Assembly: GCF_016808095.1 (NCBI RefSeq)
Contig: NC_068976.1
Span: 30,622,371-30,686,370 of the forward strand
DNA: 64,000 bases
Reading direction: 5' to 3'
DNA from: Vigna angularis
Lineage: Eukaryota > Streptophyta > Magnoliopsida > Fabales > Fabaceae
A program made the translations under genes and the position numbers. Positions 22,937 to 35,062 of this stretch are shown here, one piece after another. Positions within the stretch are counted from its first letter, which is position 1. Each line of letters opens with the position of its first letter. The notes under the pieces were generated by a model. That model saw only the letters and a list, made by a program, of their open reading frames with translations, was not told the origin of the DNA and did not search any database.

Positions 22937-24889
22937 ATGGCCCATTTTCCCAACCATCGTGGATGGATGTATGATCGTTGTTATAGTGGAAGAAGAGGTT
23001 TGAAGGAATCTTTTGTCATCAGAGTTGAAGAGTTTGTGGAGACGGCTCGACGATATCAATATTATGCTCTTGATGGAGGGATTTGATGCCCATGCATCAA
23101 GTGCGAATGTACAAGGATTTTGAAAAATGAAGTCATCAAAGTTCACCTATACCAAAAAGGATTCATCCTACCCCTCCAGTACACCCTTCTCATACCCTTG
23201 CAACAGACTCTCTTCCTTCTCTTGTGATTATAACCCCACTCCTCCCCCTGTTCCTATTACCCCCACTCCACCCCCCGTGCCTATTACCCCCACTCCTCCC
23301 CCCGTGCTTATTATCCCCACTCCTCCCTTGTGCTTATTACCCCCACTCCTCTCCCTGTGCTTATTACCCCCACTCCTACCCCTGACCCTACTAGGATACC
23401 TTCCTCATCTTTTGTACCGCCTTTTGAGACTGTCACACCATCTGCTGAGCCAGATTCAGCTGTTGATGGTAAAGATGTTGACCCGCCCCTCCATGATCGA
23501 CCATGGATTGAGTCGTTTGGTAAAGGGTAACATTTTAATCCCTTTTTTAACCATTTTGATGTTTAAAGATTGTTTTAATTCAATTAAATTTTATTATGTA
23601 GGTTTGTTCCATCCAAGATTTCTTCTCAAGCCATCACATGATCAATTAAGCAACAGTTTTTAAGTCCATGGCCTACTTGGGGAGGAATACCTAATGACGA
23701 AAAAAAGCCATTCTGGGAGCATTTTCAGGTGAAAAATCCATTAAATTAATTGTCATTCTTATTTCAGTGTGATGATTAATCAATGTTTGTTTTGTTTAAT
23801 GTTATAGATGAAGGTGCAGTGGAAACCTGAACATGAAACACAGATTAAAAGAAATTTCCACATGAAAGCATCTCATCGGCTGTCAGAGATGTTTAGGGAT
23901 GCTCGTAATGCAACAGAGCACCCTTATTGGTTGGGCGAGCACATTTGGAACTCTTTACTGGCTCGTTGGAATTCAATAGAGTTTCGCAATAAGTGCGCCA
24001 AAGCCTAGAGGAACCGAGCTTCTGAAAAGAGTGGCACCCTGCATACTGGTGGTTCGATCACGATTCATGAGCATGTCATTCGTATGGTAAACTTTCATTA
24101 CTTTTCTGTTTCTTTCATATATAACTTACGTATTTTTTATTTCATATGCACACTTCTAACTCTAAATTATGTTTCAGGAACAAGCTCTAGGACGGGCGGT
24201 CCATGTTGATGAGGTCTTTGCACAGACTCATGTTTGGAAGGGCACTAATGAATTTGTTGATGAAAGATCTCGAAAGACTCATGTAAGCAAATAACACTAT
24301 TATTATTAGTAATTTTTCATTTTTGTTATTCTATCATTCCCTAACATTGCTTTTAATGTTTGAATAAGAAGAATTTTCTACGAGACTTTCACAGGTTAGA
24401 TATGAACATGGGTCAGCTCCTACACCAGATGATGCGAGTAATGCAGAAGACGACATCCGTAGGACACAGTGCTGGGTCAACATCGTTGATGGGAAGAAAG
24501 AGGGACGAGTGTACGGTGCAGGTCAACTTGCTGCAAACTATACAACATCGAGAGGAGGTACTCTGAAGCACCAACCTTCTTCTTCCACCATTACTGCTGA
24601 CGAGGCCGTTTTCCGCCTCATGCAGCCACTAGAGCAACGTGACCAGGAAATCATTGATTTGAGATTAGAGTTTAGAAACTTTAAGGCCCTGGTCATGAAA
24701 GTGTTGCCTGAAACTTCACAAGATCCATTCATTATGCCTGCGACCTAGCCACGATCCTCCTCGTCACCCACCATCCCTCAGCAACCCACATCAGTCCAAC
24801 CCTCATCCGTCCAACCCACACCAGTCCAGCCATCTACAGAGGAGCAGGATGATGAAGATCATTCTGGTGATAACTATGTACATTATTAG
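22937..24889 (+). pseudogene. CACTA TNPA-like gene: transposase-associated domain plus plant transposase (Ptta/En/Spm) domain
   Basis: Exons in order: 22937-23190 (transposase-associated domain, with RGWMYDR near the start, then CPCIKC and VHLYQKGF); a proline-rich linker to about 23529 (PTPPPVPI repeats); 23603-23728 (PWPTWGGIPNDEKKPFWEHF); 23808-24086 (WLGEHIWNSLLARWNS, NRASEKSGTLHTGGS); 24179-24282 (VHVDEVFAQTH, FVDERSRKTH); and 24369-24889 (EEFSTRLS, then a coiled-coil LMQPLEQRDQEIIDLRLEFR and an acidic tail). Stops interrupt it at 23084 (TGA), about 23639 (TGA), 24006 (TAG) and 24746 (TAG). Each is explained by CGA to TGA or CAG to TAG. Family role: binds subterminal repeats and assists excision. 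Confidence 0.8.
23228..23395 (+). repeat. Tandem repeat encoding a proline-rich linker
   Basis: Five or six copies of a unit close to CCCACTCCTCCCCCTGTGCCTATTAC (about 27 bp). The length is a multiple of three, so the repeat can expand within the reading frame (PTPPPVPIT). Slight unit-length differences put several frames open here. Confidence 0.8.
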
Positions 24890-25366
24890 TTTTATTTTGT
24901 TATTGAACATAGTTGTTATAGAAACATTTCGATATTAGAACATTTGGATGTTAGATCATTTGGATCTTAGATCAATTGGATGTTAGAACATTATGTTAGA
25001 TTGTTTTATGTTTTATGTTTTATTTATAAATACATGTCCTATGGATAATTGGATGATTCAGATGTTATATTGTTTTTTTAATCAATGATTGGATGATTGA
25101 GATGCACATTAGGCAGGTTTGTATGTTGTTAGAATATGTTATGCAGGTCTGTTTGTGCTGTGAAAAAATTTATACAGGTTTGTTTGGTTTTATGACCAAT
25201 CCAATTTTGCTTGACATTTGCATGGAACTTACCGAAGGCATCTGCCCTTCGGTAATTACCAAGGGTCATAGCCCGTCGGTAATGGTTAGCGACAACATGT
25301 TTACAAACGGTCTCACAGCCGTCGCTAAGCCTTCGGTAATGCCCTCCTTTTTAGAGATTTTTGGAT
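24890..25366 (+). other. 3' noncoding and right subterminal repeats of the CACTA element
   Basis: First an AT-rich 3' untranslated stretch with repeated GATGTTAGA and TTGGAT phrases, then at 25219-25341 CCTTCGGTAA, ACCAAGGGTC and CGTCGGTAATGG elements that mirror the left subterminal repeats. No terminal TAGTG remains. Confidence 0.55.
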
Positions 25367-26383
25367 ACTCTATCCAGACCGAACACTAGTTTAATATTAT
25401 AACACTGCGATTAGACCGAACGGTCATAAATAGATAATACTGCTAATAGACTGAACCCAGTTAATGACTGAGTACGTAACACATCCGAATGGTCAACAAA
25501 ACCAATCTTTGAATAATACTTCTTAAACCAAAACAAGTTATTTTTCTTAATTTCTAACCCTCCAAACGTGATTTCTAAGTTATTTTAAACCTATTCCACT
25601 GAACCTATTACACACTGCTCACCACTCACATTTTCACACACTCTCTTCTCTCACCCATACTGACTGAACGGTCTACATTAGGAAACTCCAACCCAGTTCA
25701 CAGGTCTCGGCCAACACAGAATTTGAATACAATTCAATCAAACATACCATCATTCATACATGTAAACGTTCACACATCAACTTCAAATACATAAAAATAT
25801 AATTAAATCACTAGCTTCCCTTACCTTGGATAAACGAGACACTTCCTAAGCTTCCACAAATTTAACTAACCAGCAACCACTCATAAAGCAACCCACTACA
25901 ATTCCGATCGGTGAAAAGGGACCAACTAGAGGATTAAAACAAAAACAGGTTCAGAAAAAGATAGATGAAGAACACATGCAAGTTGAACCGTGCTTGCATG
26001 TTCCAGAAAATACCGAAACTTAAAAAGAACAAATGAGTTTACTTACTCACTTCACACAACAACTAGATTGATGGAAAAGAACTTCTTGCAAACAAGGAAG
26101 AACTCACACACAGTCTAGATGATGATCAGAAGAAGGATAAAGTGAGGATTTTTAGAGAGAAGAAGGAAGGTTATAGAGAGAAGGAGGAGAAGCTCAGAAT
26201 TCTTGAGAGAAGAGGTTCATGCAAAAGTGGCTCAACATTTGAAGATTTTTCGTATATATTACCGTAAAAAACCAATTGGCCAACCAGATACACACACCTG
26301 TCTTCCACTTTCTGAATTTTCTAAACCCTCATACTAACACCTGGATTCCACTGAAAGCTGAATTTAATGGTTTTGACAGTGAT

Positions 26384-27375
26384 TGTTTTATTACTCTTTG
26401 TTGTTCAGTTTGTTTCTTGATTTTGTGGTACATTTGATGATAACACATTTGTTTTGTTGGTTTTCCACTGTGAAGTGTCGGCAAAAAAAAAAAAGGGATA
26501 ATTTTGCTGCAACCTACAAGAACTTAAAGAAAAGGAAGAATTGTTGGATTAAGTTCTGCCACAAGTGCCTCTTGAGTAGGTCAGTTCAGCATTATAAATC
26601 TCGGGTTTTTTTATTTATTTATTTTAGATGTTTGTATTTTTCATAAAAGTGTCATGCTTAGCACCACGGTTGAGGAAGAAATCTCAACTAGGTTACTGCT
26701 ATATTCCTTCCTATCATATGCAGCATAGCAGAGATATATATGAAAATATGGGAACAGTGGAAGGGCATAGAGGAACTCGAGGTCTTGGTTTTTTGCCATT
26801 GTTTTGCAAGAGTATACAAAGAAATCAAAAAAATATCTTATCTTGTACTATATATAGGTCACCGATATCCCTCATGAGATACTATATCTTGTGTGAACAG
26901 GGTAAGACCGTGAATAACACAGTTGTTGTCTATAGTGGTTCAGCATAGCTTGAGTAAGATTGTTTATTATACTTCATACCTGTGGCCTTGTACATACAAA
27001 AAAAAAAAGACAACACATTTTGGTGGTTTTTGTGTGTTTCAACTATAGTTGCAAAGCAATGGAATTTTGGACACACGTCCAATGCAAGGAACAACTTAAA
27101 ATTTTCTAAAATCTATGACTAATATTGTTTTTTTAAATGTGAAATGTTCAAAATGTGGGGTCCAAACATGCTATACATTTAGAAGAAGTTAGGCTCTGAT
27201 TGTCGGATGAGATATCCTGGTACAAAATGAAAGAATAAGAGAGTATAATATATGTATATGTTTTCTTCAATGACGATTTCCCTGTAATGAATTAGGTATG
27301 GTTGAGAATACTGAAGAGGTCGTGCAGTGTGCTAATTGGAGATTTGAAACTAAAGCCAAAGTCACCTTGAGGAAA
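26384..27375 (+). pseudogene. Zinc-finger pseudogene copy P1 (zf-4CXXC_R1 family), plus strand
   Basis: At 26478-26580 the plus strand encodes CRQKKKRDNFAATYKNLKKR, KNCWIKFCHKCLLSR and a GT donor, the first half of a 4CXXC_R1 zinc finger. At 27296-27375, after an AATTAG acceptor, it encodes YG..NTEEVVQCANW with a one-base insertion. This is the next exon, and it then runs into sequence unlike the C-terminal CPKC...C. The intervening 700 bp match the intron of copy P2 (32903-33715) in inverted orientation. The rest of the gene is absent and a solo LTR sits at its left edge. Family role: binding of methylated or hemimethylated DNA has been proposed for CDCA7 relatives. Confidence 0.72.
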
Positions 27376-29062
27376 TATACTTCTTCTTAACCTTATTTCA
27401 TGACATGATTAAAAGTAAGACGAATAGATTTTAAAAACTATCTTGTAATAGAACAACACATTCACCGTTATAACTTTTCAACTTCAAAATTTCTAAACCT
27501 TGGCGTCCAAAACTCATTTGATTGTCACAACATTATAACCACTTTTCTCTCTAAATTAGATAAAACAAATATCAATCATTACAAAAGTAAAAACATTAAA
27601 TTTTACCACATATAGAATAACAAAATATATATATTCAAATGTAAGAGAATGTTAGCTATGTATAATTGATATAGTTAACAATTGGAACTATAACTTTCAA
27701 CACCTAAGAGAAGAGAAGATGAAGAAAAAAATGTTACTTTTATGCTTCGTTTAATTTCTAAAAATATAAAACAAATGAATAAAAACCATAAAAAAAAAGT
27801 ACTTAACTGATTATTCATGAGATCAAATTACACATAATCATATATGAGAATATTTATTCACCTCGTCCAACGTCCAAATGTTACTCACATTGAGAACAAT
27901 ATTTAGTAATATAACACTTACTAAATTTAATCTTAAGCCTATCATGGTTAGACAAATAGTGAGTAAAAAAATTACAAAACTAATAATATATATTTTCTTT
28001 TTTAAAACCTATGGATAGACTTAATATTGAAGGTTTAAAGTTACTAATTTAGTTCTAAATTATTTATTTAAAATATGCTTTTCTTCCAAAAATGAGAATT
28101 GAATTTAAAACATACACTGCTCAAGTTGAAGAGTAAGTAATTTTTATCACACACTTCATCAAATTTTCGTCTTATCTTTGTAAGAAGAGCATGTATTTAA
28201 AAAATTGTCCATTCCTAAACATAGTCATTTTAAATACTATAATTAATTTACATTTTTGTTATGTATTTGTATACCTCATTGACTTTTTTATGTATTATAC
28301 TCTGGCACATGTAATCATGCAATCAGATGATGCCATAATTTTGTTTAAAAGAGCATGCTCACACTTACTGACACAATACACTATTCTCCATTGATTTAAT
28401 TATATAATGTATAAGGCATATATCATTGATCCACAACAAGAGCAACAATAAAAACATGTGCATTCAAATAAAGTCAAATTAAGCCTGCACTCCCAAATAA
28501 AAATCATTAATTAATTTCCTTTTACAAAGGATATGCAACTAATGAGGTCTTTATATAATTAAAAGATGACAGTGAACCCATTTTATAATAAGAACATATT
28601 ATATTAAAGAAGAAATAGGTATCTGTTAGTGCATTTACCAATAATCACAACTTACAATTGAATTTCTATTGTTATTCTCCGTATTTTCTATTGAAGAAAG
28701 AACATCAATAAGTGAATATAAAAATAAAAAATATAATAATTGAAGAATCAAACATTTGAAAAGTGACAAATCATCAAAATCAAAATGAAAGATGTATCAA
28801 GTTTAGAAGAAAAAGAAAACATGCATACTTTACCTATTCATTTTGCAGCAATCCAAGTAAAGCAATTAAAGAAACTGTTTAATTTTCATATATTTGAAGA
28901 TATTAAACACATTTTTATTCTGTTCAAGAAGAATTGGCACACACAGAAGAAAGAAGTTCAGAAAGAAAAATAGCATTGAAAAGTTACTTAAACCAATATG
29001 ATCCTGCATAACACTTAAAACAACATGCTCAATACAACCTCGGATGAAGTGAACCATTCCTT
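27376..29062. other. AT-rich paralogous flank of the gene cluster
   Basis: No gene is supported. 27550-27850 is duplicated at 63600-64000 (starting from an AT run, TTCAAATGTAAGA...). Small ORFs of 60-70 codons here have no recognisable content. Confidence 0.5.
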
Positions 29063-31080
29063 CAATGTTTTATTATAAACGCAGAAACACAGCAGTAAAT
29101 TGGTTGTTCTTTTATTGGTTCAGAAAAAATGCAGTTTTCAATGAAAAAAAGATGCTATTGAAAAAGATGAATACAGTTGGCAATAGAAAAAACCCTAGAA
29201 ATTGCAGAGAGGTTTCGTCTACTACCTTTCTTTCATATTCATCCTATTGGTTCAGAAAAGAGGTAAAGGAAAACAGTTTTCAACAAAAACAAGATTCATT
29301 GAAAAAATAAACCTGCTGTGATCGGAGACACAGTGCTTCCACATGATATTGCAGAGAGGTTCGCTAGTCCTCTGCTTCTCTTCTTAAATAAAATTTGTCT
29401 TCTTGCAGAATTCAAATATTTTAATTTTAGTTGTTTACCTATGCATGAACATTAGTGTATATATTAATTTCTTTTAATGATTTGAGACTATATGTAGAAC
29501 AATCAAGAAAAATGAAAAATCATTTGTTTTAAAAACATTCATAAAATTTGTATAAAAACATAAAAAAAAAAAACTAATAACAATATTATAGATATTCAAC
29601 AAACCTTTGAAATTTATAAATAATTCATACACATTGACCTAATAAAACTATTTATTATGAACAACTTCTACAAATAATCTTACACACTTCTAATAATGGA
29701 TTATATGGTTATGGAAAATAGTAACACTAAGTAGTATATTGCTAACATTTGATCAAGACAAAAACTCTAGAATTCTTCTTATTGTTACTATTAGAAATAT
29801 TCAGAATACATTATCACTTTATAATGAATATATCATTGTACATCTAACTAGTTAAATAAAAAAAATACAACTGTAAATAATAATTAAATTACAAAAAAAT
29901 CATTTCATTTCGTATTCCACTAAAATAAAATACAAAAAAAATTATATACAATTATTACACTAATGAAGGTCCCTTGAGTCCAAAAACAAAGGAGATTTCC
30001 AACGAAACCTACAAAAATAAAAAATGATATCATGTTAAAAAGAATGTTAGCAACATATTGTTATTAGTAGATAAATTTACAAGAGTCTCGTCATTAATAC
30101 AATACCATTACTCCACTGAAAGAAGAGCCATATGGAATGAGGGTGTTTGCCAGCATTATGCTATTAAGAACAATTAACATTAAACACAAACTCCTACAAA
30201 CTTTTTTGAGAATTGAGACTCTTCAGTCTTTTAGCCCTGCAACCAAGGTAGAAAAGAAACATGTGATTCAATAGCTGTGGCTTAGTTTACAAATAAAAAC
30301 ATCCGAATAGGACATTAAAAATTTAAGAAAAGAACTCACTTTGAAGATATATAATTATCAATCTCATCCTTATCTGGAAGACCGTAAACAAACCAGCTTT
30401 CTTCTAACAGTTTCATCTTGTATCTTCATATCTGCATTGATGCTTTCTTTTAGAAAACTTGCTAATTCCCTAGTCAAAATGGTATCATCAATCAGACAAA
30501 TTGAGCTCATAAATTTTGAGAATTACCTTGCAGAAGAACCGATTCGTCATTGTAACTTTGTAAGTTCCAAAATGTCATCCCATTGTTGTCCACAAACTCT
30601 GGATTGATTCTTGTGGCATCACATCCACTTTTGTCTTTAACATAAGAAAAACAATTGTCAACCCTTACAATAGCATAAACATTAAAACTAGTAACATATA
30701 AAACAACTATATGTATCCAAACATTCCATTTTGGCCTTGTTAAGAGGGTTAATTTATTTAAAAAACACAATTACCTACACATACTCTATTTTCTGTTTTT
30801 ACCACATTAAGAACATTTATTTCTTTATTAAACCAAGACCTACCTAGATGTTTAACCTTAACATCTATTAAGAAACAATTAATCATGACATACATTTTTC
30901 ACCTGTGCTCTTTAACCTTAACATCTCAATGTGTGCTTCGTCAACCTCAATTCTTATCTTTATATGAGCATCATGCTCCTCCCCTGGAATGGAGGACACT
31001 TTGGAATTCTCATTCTGGAACTTTTGTGCAAGACACTTTATCTGTACATATCATACACACAGAATTATTATGAACTGTAA
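29063..31080. repeat. Segmental duplicate, near-identical to 39383-41640
   Basis: From TCAATGTTTTATTATAAACGC onward the two segments agree almost base for base for about 1.8 kb, in the same orientation, and include the last two exons and 3' flank of the zinc-finger gene. Both share again the exon at 30928-31040 / 41536-41640, where the right copy carries about 340 extra bases. Confidence 0.88.
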
Positions 31081-33481
31081 CAGCAAGGATAATCCATATA
31101 CAAAGAGCATCATAAGACCTTGTTTTCTATTACCTTTTCCTTAGCTGCAGCAATCTTAAGTTTTGTTTCTTTCACTACTTTTGCATCTTTTGAATTTTCG
31201 TCCTGAATATAGCTCCTTAGTTTTCTGAACATATTAAGCAAGTTTCCAACCGCTTTAATTGATATTAAGACAACAAAAGTAAGAAGAAAAACAAAAAAAA
31301 GATGAAGTGTTGAAGTAATAAAACAAAAGAAGAATACACAAAAAAAGAATATTTTTTAACAGTACTGAGTGCTCAAAGCTTGGTCACAAAGAAGAGTCAT
31401 CAGTTTAAACTTTTTACACAAATCCAATTTATAGTATCCACTTATGCCTTCTTGAAACCAATTCCAAAGAGAAATCATTTAGAAGGTGATATGATTGCAT
31501 AATCAAATCCTCTAAATGTTTCAACCATGAATTAGTTTCATTCTTGGTTGAGAAGGATGGAGACCTACACCAAAATAATCCATATGGAAACTTTAATTCA
31601 AGCATTTCAAAAAAAATTAATCACTGAGAAAACTTCAAACAAGAGTTGTAAGGGATAACTCACTCTTTTTTCGAATTGCTTACAAACAATCCCAACAATC
31701 TAATGTGAAATTGAATCAGTGAGGAGTTATGTTCATCCATAATTTCTTCAGTGATCAATTCTTTAAAAATGGCTTCAGCTTCTCCTTCCTTGAGATCAAG
31801 AGCCTGATTAAAATTACACACAGGAATAACAGTGAAAAAACACTTGATTAATATATTATGAATAGTATAAAGCAAGAATTAAGCTTGAACGATAATACCA
31901 TTTTTTTCTAGGGTATATAATTTAACGTAACAGAAGGGAATATCATTCATGGTCAAAACGTTCAATTAAATGACCAACTGCAAAATCATCTAAAATTTGA
32001 CTTTCAAGTTGCATGATATTGACAGAAATAATTAGTTCCAATTTGGTAACATCCCTCTATAGCATTAAAGGAATTTGCCGATCGTGATTATTCAATCAGT
32101 GAACTATTAAATGCAATTAATTAGAAAAACCATCAGGAAACTTTGTTAACATGAAACCATACCTTTCCAAACACTCTGCAAAACTCTAAAATCTGTAACG
32201 CATTCCCAACCTCTTTGGGTGGTAACTCGATGCCAAATATTTCTTTTAACTCCATGCCCGGTGGCAAAAGAATTTCCTCTGCAATTGCTTTGCTCTCTAA
32301 GTTCATTCCAAAATTCTCACCACCATCATCTTTGGTGCAAACTGCAGTGACATTTGCATCTGAAAAATTTTCATTTCCAAGTTCTCCTGAGAGAAATACT
32401 TCAGACTCCTGCAAGAAATAACAAAAAAAAACACGAATCATCTCATGAAAAGTTTATCATAAATTGAAATATAAACACATTCACTCATATCATCATTAAC
32501 TTATCATGAATTTGCACAGTTAAACAAGGGACCCTTTTCAACCAAATCTGTCAACCACAAGAGATTTAGCAAAGGAGACAGGTAGAAAAATAGCATACCT
32601 TTATCAGATTTAATGGATTTGATGTTTCTAAATTCTTCTTCATTGCAAGCATTTCTGCAACTGACTTAAAGCCAGATTCCTTGGCACTACGATATAGGGG
32701 ACTAGTAGGCTGTTCACCTCGTTGCTTTCTACGAACATAACTCCTTTATCAGAATGAAATCATGGATACACTACCAACTCAAAAACCAAATAGAAAAAAT
32801 CGAAAAGAAACTCACTGGCAAAGACTACAGTTGCAAATGCCTTGACACTTCGGACATGTCCAATTAGCCAACTGTACAACCTCTTCAGCATTCTCTCCAT
32901 ACCTAATTTACCACAGGAAAATCGTCATTGGAGAAACATATACATATATACAAGTATTGTATTGTTATACTTCCGATTCTTTCATTTTGTACCAAGGATA
33001 TCTCAGCTGACAATCAGAGCCTAATTCCTTCTAAATGTATAGAATGTTTGGACCCCACATTTGGAACATTTCACATTTACAAAAAATATATCAGTCATAG
33101 TTTTTAGAAAAATTTAAGTTGTTCCTTGCATTGGACGTGTGTCCCAAATTCCATTGCTTTGCAACTATAGTTGAAACACACAAAAACCACCAAAATGTGT
33201 TGTCTTTTTTCTGTACAAGGCCACAGGTATCCAGCATAATAAACAATCTTACTCAAGGTAAGCAGAACCACTATAGACAACAACTGTTTCATGGTCCTAC
33301 CCTGTTCTCACAACATATAGTATCTCATGAGGGATACCAGCGACCTGGTACAAGACAAGATATTTTTGATATTTCTTTGTCTACTCTTGCAAAACAATGG
33401 ATCTTGGTGTTGCAAATTAAAAAAGGCTTTCCCATAAACTGGCCAAAAACAAGGTCCTATGCCCTTCCAATATTCCCATAT

Positions 33482-33571
<90 letters not shown>

Positions 33572-33774
33572 TGCATATGATAAGAAGGAATATAGCAGTA
33601 ACCTACTTGAGATTTCTTCCTCAACAGTGGTACTAAGCATATCACACTTCTATGAAAAATACAAACATTTAAAATAAATAAATAAAAAATCCAAGATTTA
33701 TAATGCTGAACTGACCTACTCAAAAGGCATTTGTGGCAGAACTTAATCGGACAATTCTCCTTCTTTTGCCGGCA
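30336..33774 (-). pseudogene. Zinc-finger gene copy P2: zf-4CXXC_R1, DDT-like, WHIM-like; most complete copy
   Basis: Minus-strand exons with matching splice sites: 33716-33774 (CRQK..CPIKFCHKCLLSR), 32816-32902 (YGENAEEVV...WTCPKCQGICNCSLC), 32599-32728 (RGEQPT, AKESGFKSVAEMLAMKK), 32163-32408 (LPPGMELKEIFGIELPPKEV, LQILEFCRVFGK: DDT-like), 31684-31803 (ALDLKEGEAEAIFKEL), about 31440-31566, 31138-31230 (KLRSYIQDENSKDAK, basic coiled-coil), about 30950-31045, 30537-30650 (FWNLQSYNDESVLLQ: WHIM-like) and a last exon (WFVYGLPDKDEIDNYISS, TGA at 30336). This order is that of plant class II CDCA7 relatives. Defects: 15 codons missing from the finger, a frame change near 31465, an 8-bp loss in the last exon, and no N-terminal exon found. 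Probably a pseudogene, but the central exons splice in frame. Confidence 0.78.
33486..33569. repeat. (AT)n microsatellite in the P2 intron
   Basis: About 42 AT units in the intron between the two zinc-finger exons. Copy P1 has only GATATATATG at the same place (26733), and copy P5 has a 94-bp run (57291-57384). Confidence 0.95.
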
Positions 33775-34679
33775 CTTCACAGTGGAAAACCAACAAAACA
33801 AATGTGTTATCATCCAAAATGTACCTCAAAATCAAGAAACAAAATGAACAAAGAGTAATAAAAGAAATCACCACACTCCAACATGCAAAATGAAAAATTG
33901 CAAATACATAAATTGTACTCTACGAATGTAACTGAGATGTACAAGTAGATATTTAATTTCTTTGACAAGGCTAAATTTTAGAACTCTTTTTTAAGTTGAG
34001 AAAGACGACCATCATTATGTTATTTGAGTTGAGAAATTTGTGGATGTAAATAATGAAAAACAGAAAAAAAAATATTTATATGTATTATATTTAATTTTCA
34101 GATTAATTTTATAATAATTTGTTACCATAGAACTTAGGTGAAAAATATTTTTTATTTATGGCATCCTTGTAATAGATTAAATGATACGTTAGTCGTTTAT
34201 CTTACTTGCTCATCTTTTTTTATTCTCCTCATTGATGAGAGGATAATTAATTATTTAACTTCTTCCATTTTTACATTTGGAAGAATCAATATTACTTTAT
34301 AGAAGGAAGCAATTTTAATCTGCAGATTTAATTTTTTGTTACAAACGTACAAACACAGCAGTAAATTGTTCTTCTATTGGTTCAGAAAAAATACAGTTTT
34401 CAGTAAAAGAAAAAAATGCTATTGAAAACCCTACAAGTTCAGCTCATTGATTCTAAAAAGAGGCAAAAAGAAAAACAGTTTTCAAATAAATTAATATTCA
34501 TTGAAAAGCTAAACATGCTGCGTTGCTATGCAGAAATACAAATATCAAACAACAGCCACAAAATTGCTGAGTTGGAATTCAAAACTCTATAGTTTGTTTC
34601 ATAGCCTATGGTCCCATCCAACTCATTGGTTCATAAAAGAGGCAAAAAGAAAACGGTTTTCAGCAAAATATAGCTTTCT
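33775..34679. other. Intergenic part of the gene cluster, paralogous to 61430-61660
   Basis: No exon recognised. 34080-34530 resembles 61430-61660 (GGTGAAAAATATTT, GATACGTTAGTC, AATATTCATTGAAAAGCTAAA) and the 5' part of the 29063 segment (AACACAGCAGTAAATTG). Confidence 0.5.
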
Positions 34680-35062
34680 ATTACCTTTTCCTTAGCTGCA
34701 GCAATCTTGAGTTTTGCCTCTTTCACTACTTTTGCATGTCTTGAATTTTCGTTCCGAATATAGTTCCTTAGTTTTCTGGACATATATTAAGCAAGTTTCC
34801 AACCACTTTAATTGATATTAAGACAACAAAATTAAGAAAAAAAACAAAAGAAGGATGAATTGGTGAAAGTAATAAAACAAAAGAAAAATAAAAAAAGAAT
34901 ATTTTTTAAGAGAATTTAAAATACTTACTCATACAAATCCAATTTATAGTATCCAGTCATGCCTTCTTGAAACCAAACCGAAAAGAGAAATCATTTAGAA
35001 AGTTTTCAACAAAAACAAGATTCACTGAAAAGATAAACTTTTTTTCATATTACCTTCATTGG

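Larger units (their letters stand above)
17138..25366 (+). mobile_element. CACTA transposon (about 8.2 kb), degraded, inserted in the solo LTR
   Basis: The left end CGCTACAAGAATTTGG is one transition away from CACTACAAGAA. Subterminal ACCGAAGG / ACCGAGGG repeats follow (17158-17290), and their inverted counterparts CCTTCGGTAA lie at 25230-25341. The trinucleotide ACT occurs on both sides (17135-17137, 25367-25369), a candidate 3-bp duplication. The right terminus itself is eroded and no TAGTG end is seen. A TNPA-like pseudogene lies at 22937-24889; no Tnp2/TNPD transposase core was found, so the element could not move by itself. Confidence 0.72.
15952..26378 (-). repeat. Solo LTR (family A) split by a CACTA insertion, TSD GTGAT
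   Basis: The outer ends are TGTAACATCCC (15952) and GGTTTTGACA (26378), flanked by GTGAT at 15947-15951 and 26379-26383. Read on the minus strand this is TGTCAAAACC...GGGATGTTACA, a usual gypsy LTR form. Removing the CACTA insertion (17138-25366) leaves about 2.2 kb that matches the solo LTR at 59036-61415 from end to end, including the AGACAAGA...AATAGGGTAAGCT block and the GAGAGAAGGAGGAG block. ACCGAACGG-type motifs recur through it. Confidence 0.82.

Noticed and set aside
28191..28394. 67-codon hydrophobic ORF
   Set aside because: AT-rich chance ORF; the paralogous flank does not preserve it as a frame.
29065..29310. 81-codon ORF, duplicated almost identically at 39385-39630
   Set aside because: Conserved only because the DNA segment is recently duplicated. 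The composition (Lys, Asn, Phe) and lack of motifs do not support a gene.
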